The notes below the pieces were generated by a model. It worked only from the letters and a program-made list of their open reading frames with translations, made no database searches and was not told the DNA's origin. Position numbers and translations under genes: made by a program. 64,000 nucleotides of DNA from Paraburkholderia nodosa DSM 21604 (GTDB lineage: Bacteria; Pseudomonadota; Gammaproteobacteria; Burkholderiales; Burkholderiaceae). Of the stretch, positions 42,512 to 51,867 are shown piece after piece; positions within the stretch are counted from its first letter, which is position 1, and each line of letters starts with the position of its first letter. The stretch covers positions 98,876-162,875 of the forward strand of contig NZ_JAFA01000020.1 of the NCBI RefSeq assembly GCF_000519185.1. Direction: 5' to 3'.

Positions 42512-42823
42512 TCAAATTGCGGGAACCCGGCTTGGTTGAACAAGCGGCTCGAAGTGATAGAGGTCGGGGTCGGCCGAGAAGTACGGCCACAGCGTGTGCA
42601 GGAAGGTCTGGAAATCGCCGTGCATCATGAACGCGCTCTGTGCGTCGAGGCAGTCCCATTCCACTTCCAGCACGTAGCAGCCTTCGTCTTCGCACTGCGG
42701 ACCGAGACGGTGCCCGCGATAACCCGGCTTGTTCGTGAGCAGCGGGCATACGCGCAGCCAGGCCGCCTCGAAATGCGAAATCTTGTCGGCCCGCAGATAA
42801 AAGCGGCCTATCGCGACGATCAT
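42512..42823 (-). CDS. Antibiotic biosynthesis monooxygenase (ABM) domain protein
   Basis: 103 residues, MIVAIGRFYLRADKISHFEA, with KPGYRGHRLGPQCEDEGCYV and FLHTLWPYF. The ferredoxin-like ABM fold acts as cofactor-free monooxygenase on quinols, heme or other aromatics. Pairing with a quinone-reductase-like gene suggests quinone detoxification. The LysR gene at 43035 reads toward it. Confidence 0.8.
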   Translation of the reverse strand: MIVAIGRFYLRADKISHFEAAWLRVCPLLTNKPGYRGHRLGPQCEDEGCYVLEVEWDCLDAQSAFMMHGDFQTFLHTLWPYFSADPDLYHFEPLVQPSRVPAI

Positions 42824-43034
42824 GCAAGCCTCCGTGCCGTTCGTGTTGGTATGAATAATCGGCCAGTGCGCTCGGCGCGCATAGCGGCAAACGGCGAATT
42901 CAGCTTCAAATCTGCTTTGAAGATCGAGGGGGCGATCGAGCGGCGGGGGCTTGCGAAAGACGAATGCAGGCCGGCCCTGATAGCGGTCGAGCCGGGTATC
43001 GGACCAGCGAGCGGACTGACTGCGCGATTACACC

Positions 43035-43934
43035 TCAGGCAAGCAACGCGGCAATGCGATCGCGCAGCAAATCGCGCAGTGCGTTGACGGTCGGCGAGAG
43101 CATCGTGCGGTGCGCACAGACGAGATGCAGCGGCGCGCCTTCGCCCTGAAACGCGTCGAGCGCGGTTTCGAGGCGGCCCGCCTGGATATCGGCGAGCACG
43201 TCCAGGCGCGACTTGTACGCAAGGCCATGTCCCGCCACGGCCCAGCGGCGCACGAGTTCGCCGTCGTCGCTGCTGCGGTTGCCGTGCACGTTCACGACGC
43301 TCGCTTCGTCGCCGCGGTAGAAGGTCCAGCGGTCGTGCAGCGTGTCGCTCAGCGCGAAGCGCAGGCAGTTGTGGCGCGAGAGATCGGCGGGCGTCGCGGG
43401 TTTGCCGTGACGCGCGAAATAGCCGGGCGCGGCGCACAGCACGCGGCGGTTGTCGGGCGCGAGCGGCAGCGCCACGAGCGAGGAATCTTCGGGCACGCCG
43501 TAGCGAACCGCCACGGCAACCGGCGACCGGAACATGTCGGTCACGTGGTCGCCAATGTGCACCTGGAACGAGACCGCAGGATGCTGCGCCTGAAAGTCGT
43601 CGAGCCAGGGCGCGAGCACGTTGCGCCCGAGGTCGGAGGGAATCGACAGCGACACCGTGCCGCCGATCATCTTGCGCCCATGCGCCACGGCGTTCTGGCC
43701 GGCCTCGACCTGCTCCATGACGCCGCGCGCGTATCCGAGGTAGCGCTCGCCGTCCGGCGTGAGGCGCAGGCTGCGTGTGGAGCGTGCGAGCAGGCGCGTG
43801 CCGAGTTCGGTTTCGAGGCGCTTGAGGCCCGCGCTCGCCACCGCGGGCGTGAGATCGAGCTGGCGCGCGGCGGCCGAGAGGCTCCCGCTGTCCGCTGCAT
43901 TGATAAAGATGACGAGGTCTTCCAGTCTGATCAT
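43035..43934 (-). CDS. LysR-family transcriptional regulator
   Basis: 299 residues. MIRLEDLVIFINAADSGSLS, helix-turn-helix AAARQLDLTPAVASAGLKRL, and the CrgA/DsdC-like effector domain (GGTVSLSIPSDLGRNVLAPW). It reads in the same direction as, and 211 bases before, the ABM/oxidoreductase pair, which may be its target; the DUF1989 gene is divergent from it. Confidence 0.88.
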   Translation of the reverse strand: MIRLEDLVIFINAADSGSLSAAARQLDLTPAVASAGLKRLETELGTRLLARSTRSLRLTPDGERYLGYARGVMEQVEAGQNAVAHGRKMIGGTVSLSIPSDLGRNVLAPWLDDFQAQHPAVSFQVHIGDHVTDMFRSPVAVAVRYGVPEDSSLVALPLAPDNRRVLCAAPGYFARHGKPATPADLSRHNCLRFALSDTLHDRWTFYRGDEASVVNVHGNRSSDDGELVRRWAVAGHGLAYKSRLDVLADIQAGRLETALDAFQGEGAPLHLVCAHRTMLSPTVNALRDLLRDRIAALLA

Positions 43935-44205
43935 GTACCGTCGCGTCTCGTTGGGCTGCGCGCGCCTCGGAAGCAGGCGCCGCGGTCATGGAACAAGCGA
44001 ACTGTACACGAAGGCACCGCGTGCGCGGGCAGGCCCGAACAGGCAAAAAAAGCCCGCGAATCTCCAGCCTTCCGGTTGTTGAACAAACTTTGGCTTACCG
44101 TCGCGCGATTCCTATACTCCCCAGCAGACATCCCGCGAAGGCTGTGCCGTGCGCCATCGGCATCGCGAACGCGGGCACCGGTCGTTCATACAGGAGTACG
44201 AGGCA

Positions 44206-45060
44206 ATGCTGAATTATCCCGCCGCCTACCAGTCGACCAAGGGCTCCGCGCTCGACGTGAACAAGCCCTTTTACCGCCGCATCGCCGAAGAGCAGGACCA
44301 GCGCGAGCTAATTGAATCGATCGTCGTGCCGATACGCTCGGGGCAAGCCTGGAGCGTGCCCGCGGGACACGTGTTCCGCATCGTGACGATCGAAGGCCCG
44401 CAGGTGGCCGACCTCAACTTGTGGAACCGGCACGATCCGCGCGAACGCATGTGGGCTTCGCGTACGCGCCAGCTCCAGCAGGCACACGTGAGCACCTTCG
44501 ACCGCCTGTGGTCGACGCTGCCCTTCCTGCGCCCGCTCGTCACGATCACCGACGATAGCCTGGCCGACTACGGCGTCGACGAGCATGGCGGGCGCGTTCA
44601 CGACCTGCTCGGCACGCGCTGCGACCCCTACGTGAACCGCATGCTGACCGGCGAGGACTTTCATTTCCACTGTCACTCGAACCTCACGCGCGCCATCGCG
44701 CCGTATGGGCTCACCGAATACGACGTGCACGACGTGCTCAACGTGTTCCAGTGCACCGGCCTGAATCTGGAGGACAAGTACTTCATGAAGGCCTGCCCGG
44801 CGAAGAAGGGCGACTATCTCGAGTTTTTCGCCGAGATCGACCTGCTGTGCGCGCTTTCGACCTGCCCCGGCGGGGATCTTTCGCTGCCGATGTGGGGACC
44901 CGATGCACGCGACCCGCTCGAAGTCTGCCGGCCGCTCGGCATCGAGATCTACCGGCTCGCGCCCGCGCTGCTGGAAGGCTGGTCTTCGCCGCCTGTCGCC
45001 GAATATCGCGGCCTGCACGGCATGGCGTTGCAGCAGCCGGACTGGAAGTGCGGCTGCTGA
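44206..45060 (+). CDS. DUF1989 (urea carboxylase-associated) family protein
   Basis: 284 residues from ATG 44206, ribosome site CAGGAGTACGAGG. GHVFRIVTIEGPQVADLNLW, TRQLQQAHVSTFDRLWSTLP, HDLLGTRCDPYVNRMLTGED and GLNLEDKYFMKACPAKKGDY are family blocks; Cys and His residues (RCDPY, FHCHSNLTRAI, CPAKKGD) are likely Zn ligands. In other bacteria two such proteins accompany urea or guanidine carboxylase. Here it is alone, with no carboxylase or allophanate hydrolase nearby, so its role is unclear. Confidence 0.85.
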   Translation: MLNYPAAYQSTKGSALDVNKPFYRRIAEEQDQRELIESIVVPIRSGQAWSVPAGHVFRIVTIEGPQVADLNLWNRHDPRERMWASRTRQLQQAHVSTFDRLWSTLPFLRPLVTITDDSLADYGVDEHGGRVHDLLGTRCDPYVNRMLTGEDFHFHCHSNLTRAIAPYGLTEYDVHDVLNVFQCTGLNLEDKYFMKACPAKKGDYLEFFAEIDLLCALSTCPGGDLSLPMWGPDARDPLEVCRPLGIEIYRLAPALLEGWSSPPVAEYRGLHGMALQQPDWKCGC

Positions 45061-45077
45061 ATCGCTGCGGCTCTAGC

Positions 45078-45515
45078 TTACTGCTGCTTTTCGACCTTCT
45101 TCGGCTTCGGCGGCGATTCGACCTTCGCGTACTGGAATGCGGGCGTGGCCTTCAGCGCTTCCTTGGTTGCGCCGGGCAGATAGAGATTGCCCTGGCGCAC
45201 GTCGAGCGAGGCGATGGGCACGGCCACGTCGTGCGAGCCGACGCCGAGGAAACCGCCCGCCGAAACGATGGCCGCGGAAACCGAGCCGTCCGGCGCCACG
45301 ATAAGGTCGCGCACGGTGCCGATCTTCGCGTTGTCGTCGTTATAAACGGGCTTGCCGAGTACGCTCTTCTTCACGCTCCAGCCTTCGAGCAGCGCCTGCG
45401 ACTGCTCGACCGAAACGCTCAAGGGCTGCGCGCCCGCGATCTGGGCATTCGCGCTGGCACTGGCCAGCACGGCGCTGAATGCGGCTACGGCTAACATCGT
45501 CTTGCGGAATTGCAT
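45078..45515 (-). CDS. Exported PRC-barrel domain protein
   Basis: 145 residues. Signal peptide MQFRKTMLAVAAFSAVLASA (cleavage near ANA-QIA). The PRC-barrel beta core follows: WSVKKSVLGKPVYNDDNAKI, GTVRDLIVAPDGSVSAAIVS, AGGFLGVGSHDVAVPIASL. Ends in a Lys/Pro tail (SPPKPKKVEKQQ). Periplasmic; function of such proteins unknown, often linked to stress or envelope. Confidence 0.88.
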   Translation of the reverse strand: MQFRKTMLAVAAFSAVLASASANAQIAGAQPLSVSVEQSQALLEGWSVKKSVLGKPVYNDDNAKIGTVRDLIVAPDGSVSAAIVSAGGFLGVGSHDVAVPIASLDVRQGNLYLPGATKEALKATPAFQYAKVESPPKPKKVEKQQ

Positions 45516-45864
45516 TTTCTTTCGCTCCTGTATTCCGGTTATTTCGCCGCGCAGGTCGTTGCGGTTCAGCGCGAGACTGCAGGCGGGATGTCATGTTAGC
45601 CGGTATGGGGCGGCGCTGCGCTCAAGCTGCTTACGCGAGCAATCACGCGGCAGGTGGGCGCAAAGACGCTGCCAAGCCTTCGGAAGGCCTCGGCGAACCG
45701 TCACTAGAGAAAATCGGGCAGCGCGCGCATCCTCGCTTAGTAAGGAAGACGGTCGGAGTTCGGCTCGGACATCGCACCACCCGCAAAAAGCTGACGCGCT
45801 CGCGCGAGTCCGTGCAATATAAGCGAACGCGCGCGTCGCCTTTATATGGCTCCTGGAGAACGAC

Positions 45865-46656
45865 ATGTCCGCCCTGCCTGCCCGCCACAATCGCGCCAAG
45901 GCCAAACTCGCGGCCGGCGAGAACCTGACGGCTTTCATGGTCGAGCTGCCGAGCGTGGGGCTCGTGCAGGTACTCGCCGCGAGCGGCGTGGACGTGCTGA
46001 TCTTCGACATGGAGCACGGCCCGATCGACATGCAAAGCCTCCACGCCATGGTGGCCGCCACGCGCGGCACGCCGGTCACGCCCATCGTGCGGATTGCGTG
46101 GACCGAGCCCTGGCTCGTCAAGACCGCGCTGGAAACGGGCGCCATGGGCATCAACTTCCCGATGATTTCCACGCCCGAACTCGCGCGCAAGGCGAGCGAG
46201 TCGCTGCGCTATCCGCCCAACGGCTCGCGCGGCTTCGCGCCTTCGCTCGCCGCCGCGCGCTGGGGCGTGAGCGGGCCCGATTACATTCGTGTCGCGGATT
46301 CGGAACTGCTCAACATCATCACGATCGAGGACGCACAATCCATCGAGCAGCTCGATGAGATTCTCGCGGTGCCAGGCATCGACGTGGCGGCGATCGCCTC
46401 GTTCGATCTTTCGATGAGTCTTGGCGTGCCGGGCCAGTTCGATCACCCGGAGTTGCAGGCGCTCGTGCGCAGGGCCGAGGAGAAGGTGCTGCGCGCGGGC
46501 ACGCCGCTGGGCGGCGTGGCGCTTGATGCGCAAACGGCGCAGAGGAAGCGCGCCGCCGGCTATCGCATGTTGCTGCTCGCGTTCGACGTGATGATGATCG
46601 AGCAGGCGGCGCGCGGCATCGTCGAGGCGGCGACGGCGCCCGCGGATAAAAGCTAG
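45865..46656 (+). CDS. HpcH/HpaI-family aldolase
   Basis: 263 residues; ribosome site CTGGAGAACG. Class II pyruvate aldolase fold: VDVLIFDMEHGPIDMQSLHA, VRIAWTEPWLVKTALETGAM, GINFPMI (metal Glu/Asp region), NIITIEDAQSIEQLDEI and DVAAIASFDLSMSLGVPGQF. It cleaves 4-hydroxy-2-keto acids (HpaI, GarL, RhmA type) to pyruvate and an aldehyde. No clear pathway partners adjoin it; substrate not assigned. Confidence 0.87.
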   Translation: MSALPARHNRAKAKLAAGENLTAFMVELPSVGLVQVLAASGVDVLIFDMEHGPIDMQSLHAMVAATRGTPVTPIVRIAWTEPWLVKTALETGAMGINFPMISTPELARKASESLRYPPNGSRGFAPSLAAARWGVSGPDYIRVADSELLNIITIEDAQSIEQLDEILAVPGIDVAAIASFDLSMSLGVPGQFDHPELQALVRRAEEKVLRAGTPLGGVALDAQTAQRKRAAGYRMLLLAFDVMMIEQAARGIVEAATAPADKS

Positions 46657-46699
46657 GGCGACTCGCGCTTTCTCACTCCATCATCGCCGGCAACGCTCC

Positions 46700-47101
46700 A
46701 CTAGCGAAGAAGACGTGGCCGCACGGCTCGCTGACATCACGGGAAACGAAGGGGCGCGCATCGTGCTCGACGCAATCGGCGGTTCACTGTTCGAGCCGCT
46801 CACGGCTTCGATGTCGCGCGGCGGCATACTGATCGAATATGGCGGCCTGAGCCGCGAGCCCACGCCGTTTCCCTTGCCCGCAGTTCTGGGCAAAACGCTG
46901 ACGTTGCGCGGCTACCTCGTTCATGAGGTAATTGGCAATCCTGATTGGCTGGAGCGGGCGAAAGCCTTCATTCTGGACGGCCTGAAAGTGGGCGCACTAC
47001 GGCCCGTCATAGCCAGGACGTTCTCTTTTGAGCAGATCGTCGAGGCGCACCGTTATCTGGAGTCGAACGAGCAGTTCGGAAAGGTAGTCGTCACGCTCTG
47101 A
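46700..47101 (+). pseudogene. 3' fragment of a quinone oxidoreductase-like gene
   Basis: The frame from about 46700 (TSEEDVAARLADITGNEGAR, IVLDAIGG) to 47101 (YLESNEQFGKVVVTL) is the C-terminal part of an NADPH:quinone oxidoreductase of the medium-chain family. About 200 N-terminal residues, including the catalytic domain and Gly-rich loop, are missing. A GTG at 46715 could start a 128-residue product, but no ribosome site is seen. A deletion has removed the front of the gene. Confidence 0.8.
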
Positions 47102-47125
47102 ACCTCGCGCCGACAATGCGCCAAT

Positions 47126-47551
47126 TCACGACGAAGCCGCGGCACACTGGGCGCAAAGCCCGAAAACGACGAGACTCGAATGCGTATAGCGAAAGCGCTT
47201 CGCCGCCGCGATGGCGGCGTGCTGTTCCTGCAGCATCGGCTCGTCGATGTCCACCACGGTCTTGCAGCTCTCGCACACGAGGTGCGCGTGCGGCGCGCCA
47301 CGCCCAAGCTCGTACACCACGCGCGTTTCGCCAACCCATGTGCTGTCGAGCAGCGACGATTCCATCAGCTGCGCAAGCGCGCGATACACGCTCGCCAGGC
47401 TGCATTGCTCCACATCTTTCGCAATGCGGCGAAAGACCTGGTCGGCAGTCAGATGCTCGTGCGGCGCATCATGAAATACCTTCAGCACGGCCACGCGGCT
47501 GGATGTAGGGCGCAGGCGCGCGCTCTTCAGTTCGGAGTAGACCGTTCTCAT
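47126..47551 (-). CDS. Fur-family metalloregulator (PerR/Fur type)
   Basis: 141 residues from ATG 47551 (MRTVYSELKSARLRPTSSRV); an upstream TTG at 47575 is less likely. Winged helix SSRVAVLKVFHDAPHEHLTA, SLASVYRALAQLMESSLLDS; metal sites in APHAHLVCESCKTVVDID and the second Cys pair FGLCAQC, giving the structural Zn(Cys)4. Whether it senses Fe, Mn or peroxide cannot be told. It is divergent from the pyruvyl-transferase gene across about 170 bases. Confidence 0.88.
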   Translation of the reverse strand: MRTVYSELKSARLRPTSSRVAVLKVFHDAPHEHLTADQVFRRIAKDVEQCSLASVYRALAQLMESSLLDSTWVGETRVVYELGRGAPHAHLVCESCKTVVDIDEPMLQEQHAAIAAAKRFRYTHSSLVVFGLCAQCAAASS

Positions 47552-47721
47552 ACGCAGGGAAAAACACGTCGGCAAGGCCGACAGTTTCCCCGAGAATGCT
47601 TAAGGTTTCCTTATGTCAGTATGTTGAGTGTCAGGCGGCCCCACTTTATGCTGCGTCGCCGTATGGATCGAGAAAGTATTGGACTGGCGGATCCTGAACA
47701 GAAGCACGACCTGAGGCCCGC

Positions 47722-48933
47722 ATGGCTTCCAAGCCCACGGTGATCTTCGGCGCGTTCGACCGGCACAACTTTGGCGACCTGCTGATCGCGCGGGTGGCGG
47801 CGCGCATGCTGCAACGCCGCGAACTGCTGTTCGCCGGGCTCGCCGCGCGCGATCCGCATGGCGATGGCGGGCCCGCCACCGTCGCACTCGCGCGCATCGC
47901 CGCGTTCGCACGCGGCCGCTCGGTGAACGTGATCCACGCAGGCGGCGAGTTGCTGACCTGCAATGCGTGGGAGGCCGCCGTGATGCTCGCACCGCCGCGG
48001 CGCGTGCCGGCGCTCATTGCCGACGAGGATACATGGCTGCGCGACGGGCGCGCGTGGGCACACCAGCATGTTGGCGTGGCGTCGCTCGCGCCGTATGTGC
48101 TTTCGAAGTCCGCGTTGCCCGGCGTGCGCGTGAAGCATCTCTCGTTCAACGCGGTGGGGGGCGTCGATCTCGATGCGCGCAATGCGCAGTTGGGCGCTGA
48201 CGTGCTCGCCGCACTGCAATCCGCGGATGCGGTGAGCGTGCGCGACCGTCAAACCCAGACGTTGCTCGCGCAACGGGGCATCGCAGCCCGCCTGATACCG
48301 GACCCCGCCACGATGACGGCAACCCTGTTCGGCACGGCAATATGCCGGCACGCCAGCCACCTCGCGCTGCGCGACGTGCGGCAGGCGTTCCCGCACGGTT
48401 ATGCAGCCGTGCAATTCAGCGCTGACTTCGGCGACGATGCAACGCTCGATACGCTAGCCGCCCAGCTCGAACTTGCAGCGCGGGGGCATGGCCTGGGTAT
48501 TGTGCTGTTTCGCGCGGGCGCCGCTCCCTGGCATGACGACCTGGCGGTGTACGAGCGGCTCGCGGCGCGACTGCGCGCGGCTCGCGTTCGCGTGTTTGCT
48601 TCGCTGAACGTCTGGGACATCTGTGCGCTGATCGCCGGGAGCCGCATCTATTGCGGCAGCAGCCTGCACGGTCGCATCGTTGCAATGGCGTACGCGCTTC
48701 CTCGCATGAATATCAGTCATCCTGATCATTCTTTCTCGGGAAGCAAGCATGCGGCCTATGTGCGCACATGGGAAGCAGCGGGCCTCACCGGCGTTGTGAA
48801 TCTGGACAATCTTGCCGATGCGGTCGCCAATGCACTGGCGACCGATCGCGAATCACTGCGCGAAACCGCATCCGCACTCGCACGGCGGTATCGGATGGAA
48901 TTCGAAACGGTGATAGCTGAGAATCGACTATAG
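47722..48933 (+). CDS. Polysaccharide pyruvyl transferase family protein
   Basis: 403 residues. TVIFGAFDRHNFGDLLIARV (N-terminal GDLL motif), VIHAGGELLTCNAWEAAVML, SVRDRQTQTLLAQRGI with LIPDPATM, and the C-terminal ICALIAGSRIYCGSSLHGRI and VAMAYALPRMNISH are the PF04230 blocks (CsaB/WcaK type), which add ketal-pyruvate to surface sugars. It stands alone, away from any exopolysaccharide cluster, next to a Fur-family regulator. Confidence 0.87.
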   Translation: MASKPTVIFGAFDRHNFGDLLIARVAARMLQRRELLFAGLAARDPHGDGGPATVALARIAAFARGRSVNVIHAGGELLTCNAWEAAVMLAPPRRVPALIADEDTWLRDGRAWAHQHVGVASLAPYVLSKSALPGVRVKHLSFNAVGGVDLDARNAQLGADVLAALQSADAVSVRDRQTQTLLAQRGIAARLIPDPATMTATLFGTAICRHASHLALRDVRQAFPHGYAAVQFSADFGDDATLDTLAAQLELAARGHGLGIVLFRAGAAPWHDDLAVYERLAARLRAARVRVFASLNVWDICALIAGSRIYCGSSLHGRIVAMAYALPRMNISHPDHSFSGSKHAAYVRTWEAAGLTGVVNLDNLADAVANALATDRESLRETASALARRYRMEFETVIAENRL

Positions 48934-49160
48934 GCCGTGCGAATGATCTATGAGATGGCGACGACACTGCCCTCGGTCAGATAGGCGAGTCATTTTTCGC
49001 ACAACCATTCGCAAATTTTTTTCATGCATACGCCGTCCCGTGAACTGCGCCGCCCGTGCGCGATTCGCCGGATCGATACTGGTTTACCCGGTCCGGTTGA
49101 AAGTCAAAAAATACCATTCAATCTACGTTTTATACATGGACCCACCGCCTTCCGCGCAAT

Positions 49161-49178
49161 TAACCTTGTCGAAGGTTA
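49161..49178. promoter_or_regulatory. Inverted repeat upstream of porin
   Basis: TAACCTT GTCG AAGGTTA, perfect 7-base arms. A possible operator or RNA hairpin about 300 bases before the porin start. Confidence 0.4.
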
Positions 49179-49365
49179 TTCGATGCGTCTATCGCCGGAA
49201 TCCACATCGATCACGCAAAGAACCATGCAATCAACGGAGATCAGATTGAGCAGCGAAACCACGTATGGCCATTAGCTTGCCCCGCCATCACCGGCCTTCG
49301 ATTCGACAGACAGCAACTCGACGGGCCGCCCCGAAACCTACCCTCCATCTGTAAGACCGTCGCGT

Positions 49366-49391
49366 AGTCGAGCATATCGGTATGCTCGACT
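49366..49391. promoter_or_regulatory. Strong inverted repeat upstream of porin
   Basis: AGTCGAGCATA TCGG TATGCTCGACT: perfect 11-base arms around a TCGG loop, about 90 bases before the porin start. No T-run follows. An operator or a leader hairpin are both possible. Confidence 0.6.
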
Positions 49392-49479
49392 GATCACGGT
49401 ACGACGCTTACACATTAGCAGTACGAACTAGACAAATATTTATAAGAGCGTCGGCATACCGATGCAATGGAGATTCCGC

Positions 49480-50562
49480 ATGAAGAGGTTTATCGCTCTC
49501 GCATCCGGCGCAGTCTTGTCCTGCGCGTCTGCCCCTTCCGCGTTCGCGCAGTCTTCGGTCACGCTCTATGGCGTGCTCGACAACGGCTTCGTCTATCAAA
49601 GTTCGAGCGGCGGCAATTCGGCGGTCCGCGCGGTGCCCGGCGGACTCTTCTCGACACGCTACGGCTTCAAGGGCAGTGAGGATATCGGCGACGGCCTGCA
49701 CGTCAATTTCCAGTTGGAGCAAGCCTTCTCCGGACAGACAGGTGCAGCGACAGACTCGACCAAGGCCTTCAATCGTCTGGCGTATGTCGGCATGTCCGGT
49801 GGATTCGGGGAGGTGCGCTTCGGCCTGCAAAACTCCCCGCAATACGACGTGCTCCAGGCGGCAATGGATCCGACCTGGGTTAAAAGCATTGCTTCGCCCA
49901 TGAACAATTTCAACGGCCTGATCATCCGCGCGAACAATGCAATCTCCTGGTACACGCCCACGTTTGGCGGGTTGAATGCCAAATTTATGGTGGCGTTGCG
50001 CGATCCGGCGACGTCGGGCAACGGCATTGGGTTCTACAACGCGGTCGTCCAGTACATCGATGGGCCGTTGAATGTGGCGGCCGGCTATGAACGCGGAGAC
50101 GAGCCTGCCGTCGGAGCGGGCGGGAGCTATACGCTTGCGGGCGGCGCTGCCGCGGGTCCTGGCGCGGTATTTACCGTGTTCAACGCGGGCGCGTCGTATG
50201 CGATCGGCGCCAACCGCATCTGGCTTGCGTACCACACGGAGAATCTGACGAATACGCCGAAATACATGCAGCACGAGGTCTACCAGATATCGGACTCGTA
50301 TCAGGTCTCGCCTTTTACTCTGGTTTCGCTGATGTACGGTTACCTGCACGATCGCACCGGCAAGGGCAACAACGCGCAGCAGTTAGGCCTGCTGTTCGAA
50401 TACTCCCTGTCCAAAGCGACCGAACTCTATACAGCGGCCGGCTTTCTTCAGAACCGGAATCAGGCGCAATACACGCTCTCCGGCACCGCATATTCGGGCC
50501 TCACGGTCGCTCCCGGCAGCGACACGCGCGGCATTGGGGTCGGCCTGGTACACAAGTTCTGA
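49480..50562 (+). CDS. Outer-membrane porin (Burkholderia OmpC-like)
   Basis: 360 residues from ATG 49480 (MKRFIALASGAVLSCASAPS), with ribosome site GGAGATTCC; an ATG at 49462 is less likely. Signal peptide ends SAFA-QSSVTLYGVLDNGFVY, the classic mature start of Burkholderia porins. 16-strand barrel features: GFKGSEDIGDGLHVNFQLEQ, RLAYVGMSGGFGEVRFGLQN, and the C-terminal Phe (VGLVHKF). General diffusion pore for small solutes. Confidence 0.93.
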   Translation: MKRFIALASGAVLSCASAPSAFAQSSVTLYGVLDNGFVYQSSSGGNSAVRAVPGGLFSTRYGFKGSEDIGDGLHVNFQLEQAFSGQTGAATDSTKAFNRLAYVGMSGGFGEVRFGLQNSPQYDVLQAAMDPTWVKSIASPMNNFNGLIIRANNAISWYTPTFGGLNAKFMVALRDPATSGNGIGFYNAVVQYIDGPLNVAAGYERGDEPAVGAGGSYTLAGGAAAGPGAVFTVFNAGASYAIGANRIWLAYHTENLTNTPKYMQHEVYQISDSYQVSPFTLVSLMYGYLHDRTGKGNNAQQLGLLFEYSLSKATELYTAAGFLQNRNQAQYTLSGTAYSGLTVAPGSDTRGIGVGLVHKF

Positions 50563-50579
50563 GAACGGCGGCGCACCCA

Positions 50580-51455
50580 TTACCCGCCTTTCATTGCGGC
50601 GCGCAAGTACGCAACAAAGCGCGCCGTAACCGGATCTTCCCGCATGGAAGGCCATGCGAGTCCCACGCGCCACTTCGCGTTTTTTCCATGAAGCGGCAGT
50701 ACCGTAGCATCCCGCAGCAGGTGTCGTGCGCGAGAAGGAATGAACGCAATGCCCACTCCCGCGGCGACCGAGGTCAGGACCGACTGGATGTCTTCGGCCT
50801 GCTGCGTCACCTTCGGCACGAAGCGGTGCTCGAGGCACCATCGGTCGATCTGTGCAGTGAGCCCCGGCCCGCGTGCACGCACTAGCGAGATGAAGCCGAT
50901 TTCATTGAGCACGTCGAGATTCGCTGGAAGGCGTGAGTACCGAAGGTGCGGCGGCAATGCGAGCGCAAGTCCCTCGTCTACGACTTTGAACGATGAAAGA
51001 CCCTCCGCGGCGGGCAAGCGGAGGAAACCGGCATCCAGCTTGCCCGCCAGAAGACGGCGCGTTTGCTCTGCGGAAGAGAGGTCGCTCAGGGTGACGGTGA
51101 CAGCAGGATGCTGCTCCCGAAAATCCGCGATGAGCTTCGGCACAATCGTCAGTACGGACAGGCAGATCCCGAGGCGCAGATGGCCTTGCTGGCCGCTGCT
51201 TGCTTCTCGCGCACGCAACAGGATTTCATCCGCGTCGCGTACGAGCGCCTGCGCATCGGACAGGAACGTCTCGCCAAATGGCGTGAGCTGCGCACCGTGC
51301 CGACCGCGTTCGAACAGCCTGCCACCGAGGCTCGCCTCCAATGCGCCGATCTGCTTGCTGAGTGCCGGCTGACTCATGTGCAGCGCATCCGCCGCGCGGC
51401 TGAAATGGCGCAGCTCGGTAACTGTGAGAAACGTCCTCAGTAATTTCAGTTCCAT
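50580..51455 (-). CDS. LysR-family transcriptional regulator
   Basis: 291 residues. MELKLLRTFLTVTELRHFSR, helix-turn-helix AADALHMSQPALSKQIGALE; effector domain of the BenM/CatM type (LRLGICLSVLTIVPKLIADF; AEDIQSVLTSVAAGVGIAFI). Convergent with the porin by 17 bases. No clear divergent target in the next 400 bases. Confidence 0.88.
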   Translation of the reverse strand: MELKLLRTFLTVTELRHFSRAADALHMSQPALSKQIGALEASLGGRLFERGRHGAQLTPFGETFLSDAQALVRDADEILLRAREASSGQQGHLRLGICLSVLTIVPKLIADFREQHPAVTVTLSDLSSAEQTRRLLAGKLDAGFLRLPAAEGLSSFKVVDEGLALALPPHLRYSRLPANLDVLNEIGFISLVRARGPGLTAQIDRWCLEHRFVPKVTQQAEDIQSVLTSVAAGVGIAFIPSRARHLLRDATVLPLHGKNAKWRVGLAWPSMREDPVTARFVAYLRAAMKGG

Positions 51456-51867
51456 TCGGAAAAGTAATCATACTGGTAAGAACATTCATTTTACTGATCG
51501 ATCGGCGAAGAGTTCAATACGTGCATGCCCCTCTCGAGAATCATCCGCAATGCCAATTCGAACCTTGCCGACTAACGCCCCCCAGACGGCCCTTGAATCT
51601 GACGCCATCGGTAAAACGGCGGTCGACAGCGAATCCGACACGACCCCGGTCAGCGACTCCGATGCGCGTAAAGGGCGCAGTCGCCGTTCTCGCTTCGGCG
51701 ACGTGACGCACGAGGCCCATCATCGCGCGGCGACAGGTGCGATCGCCGTAAGCTTCGCTGTCGTCTCTCGCAGGCATTGGCCGCGTTGAGCGCGGTCGCG
51801 CTGCCGCCGCCGCCAAAGCGCGCCGGTGGCCAGCCTGTTCCAGGACTGGCGTTCCTCATCCCAAGGA
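51456..51867. other. Intergenic region without a supported gene
   Basis: Open frames exist on both strands (51550-51789 plus; 51541-51816 minus), but neither has a convincing ribosome site or recognisable fold. The minus frame could be a decayed coding remnant; not supported. Confidence 0.35.

Larger units (their letters stand above)
48934..49479. other. Long upstream region of the porin gene
   Basis: No supported gene. AT-richer than its neighbours, with two clean inverted repeats (49161-49178 and 49366-49391). Probably a long porin control region, where small-RNA or two-component regulation is common. Confidence 0.5.
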
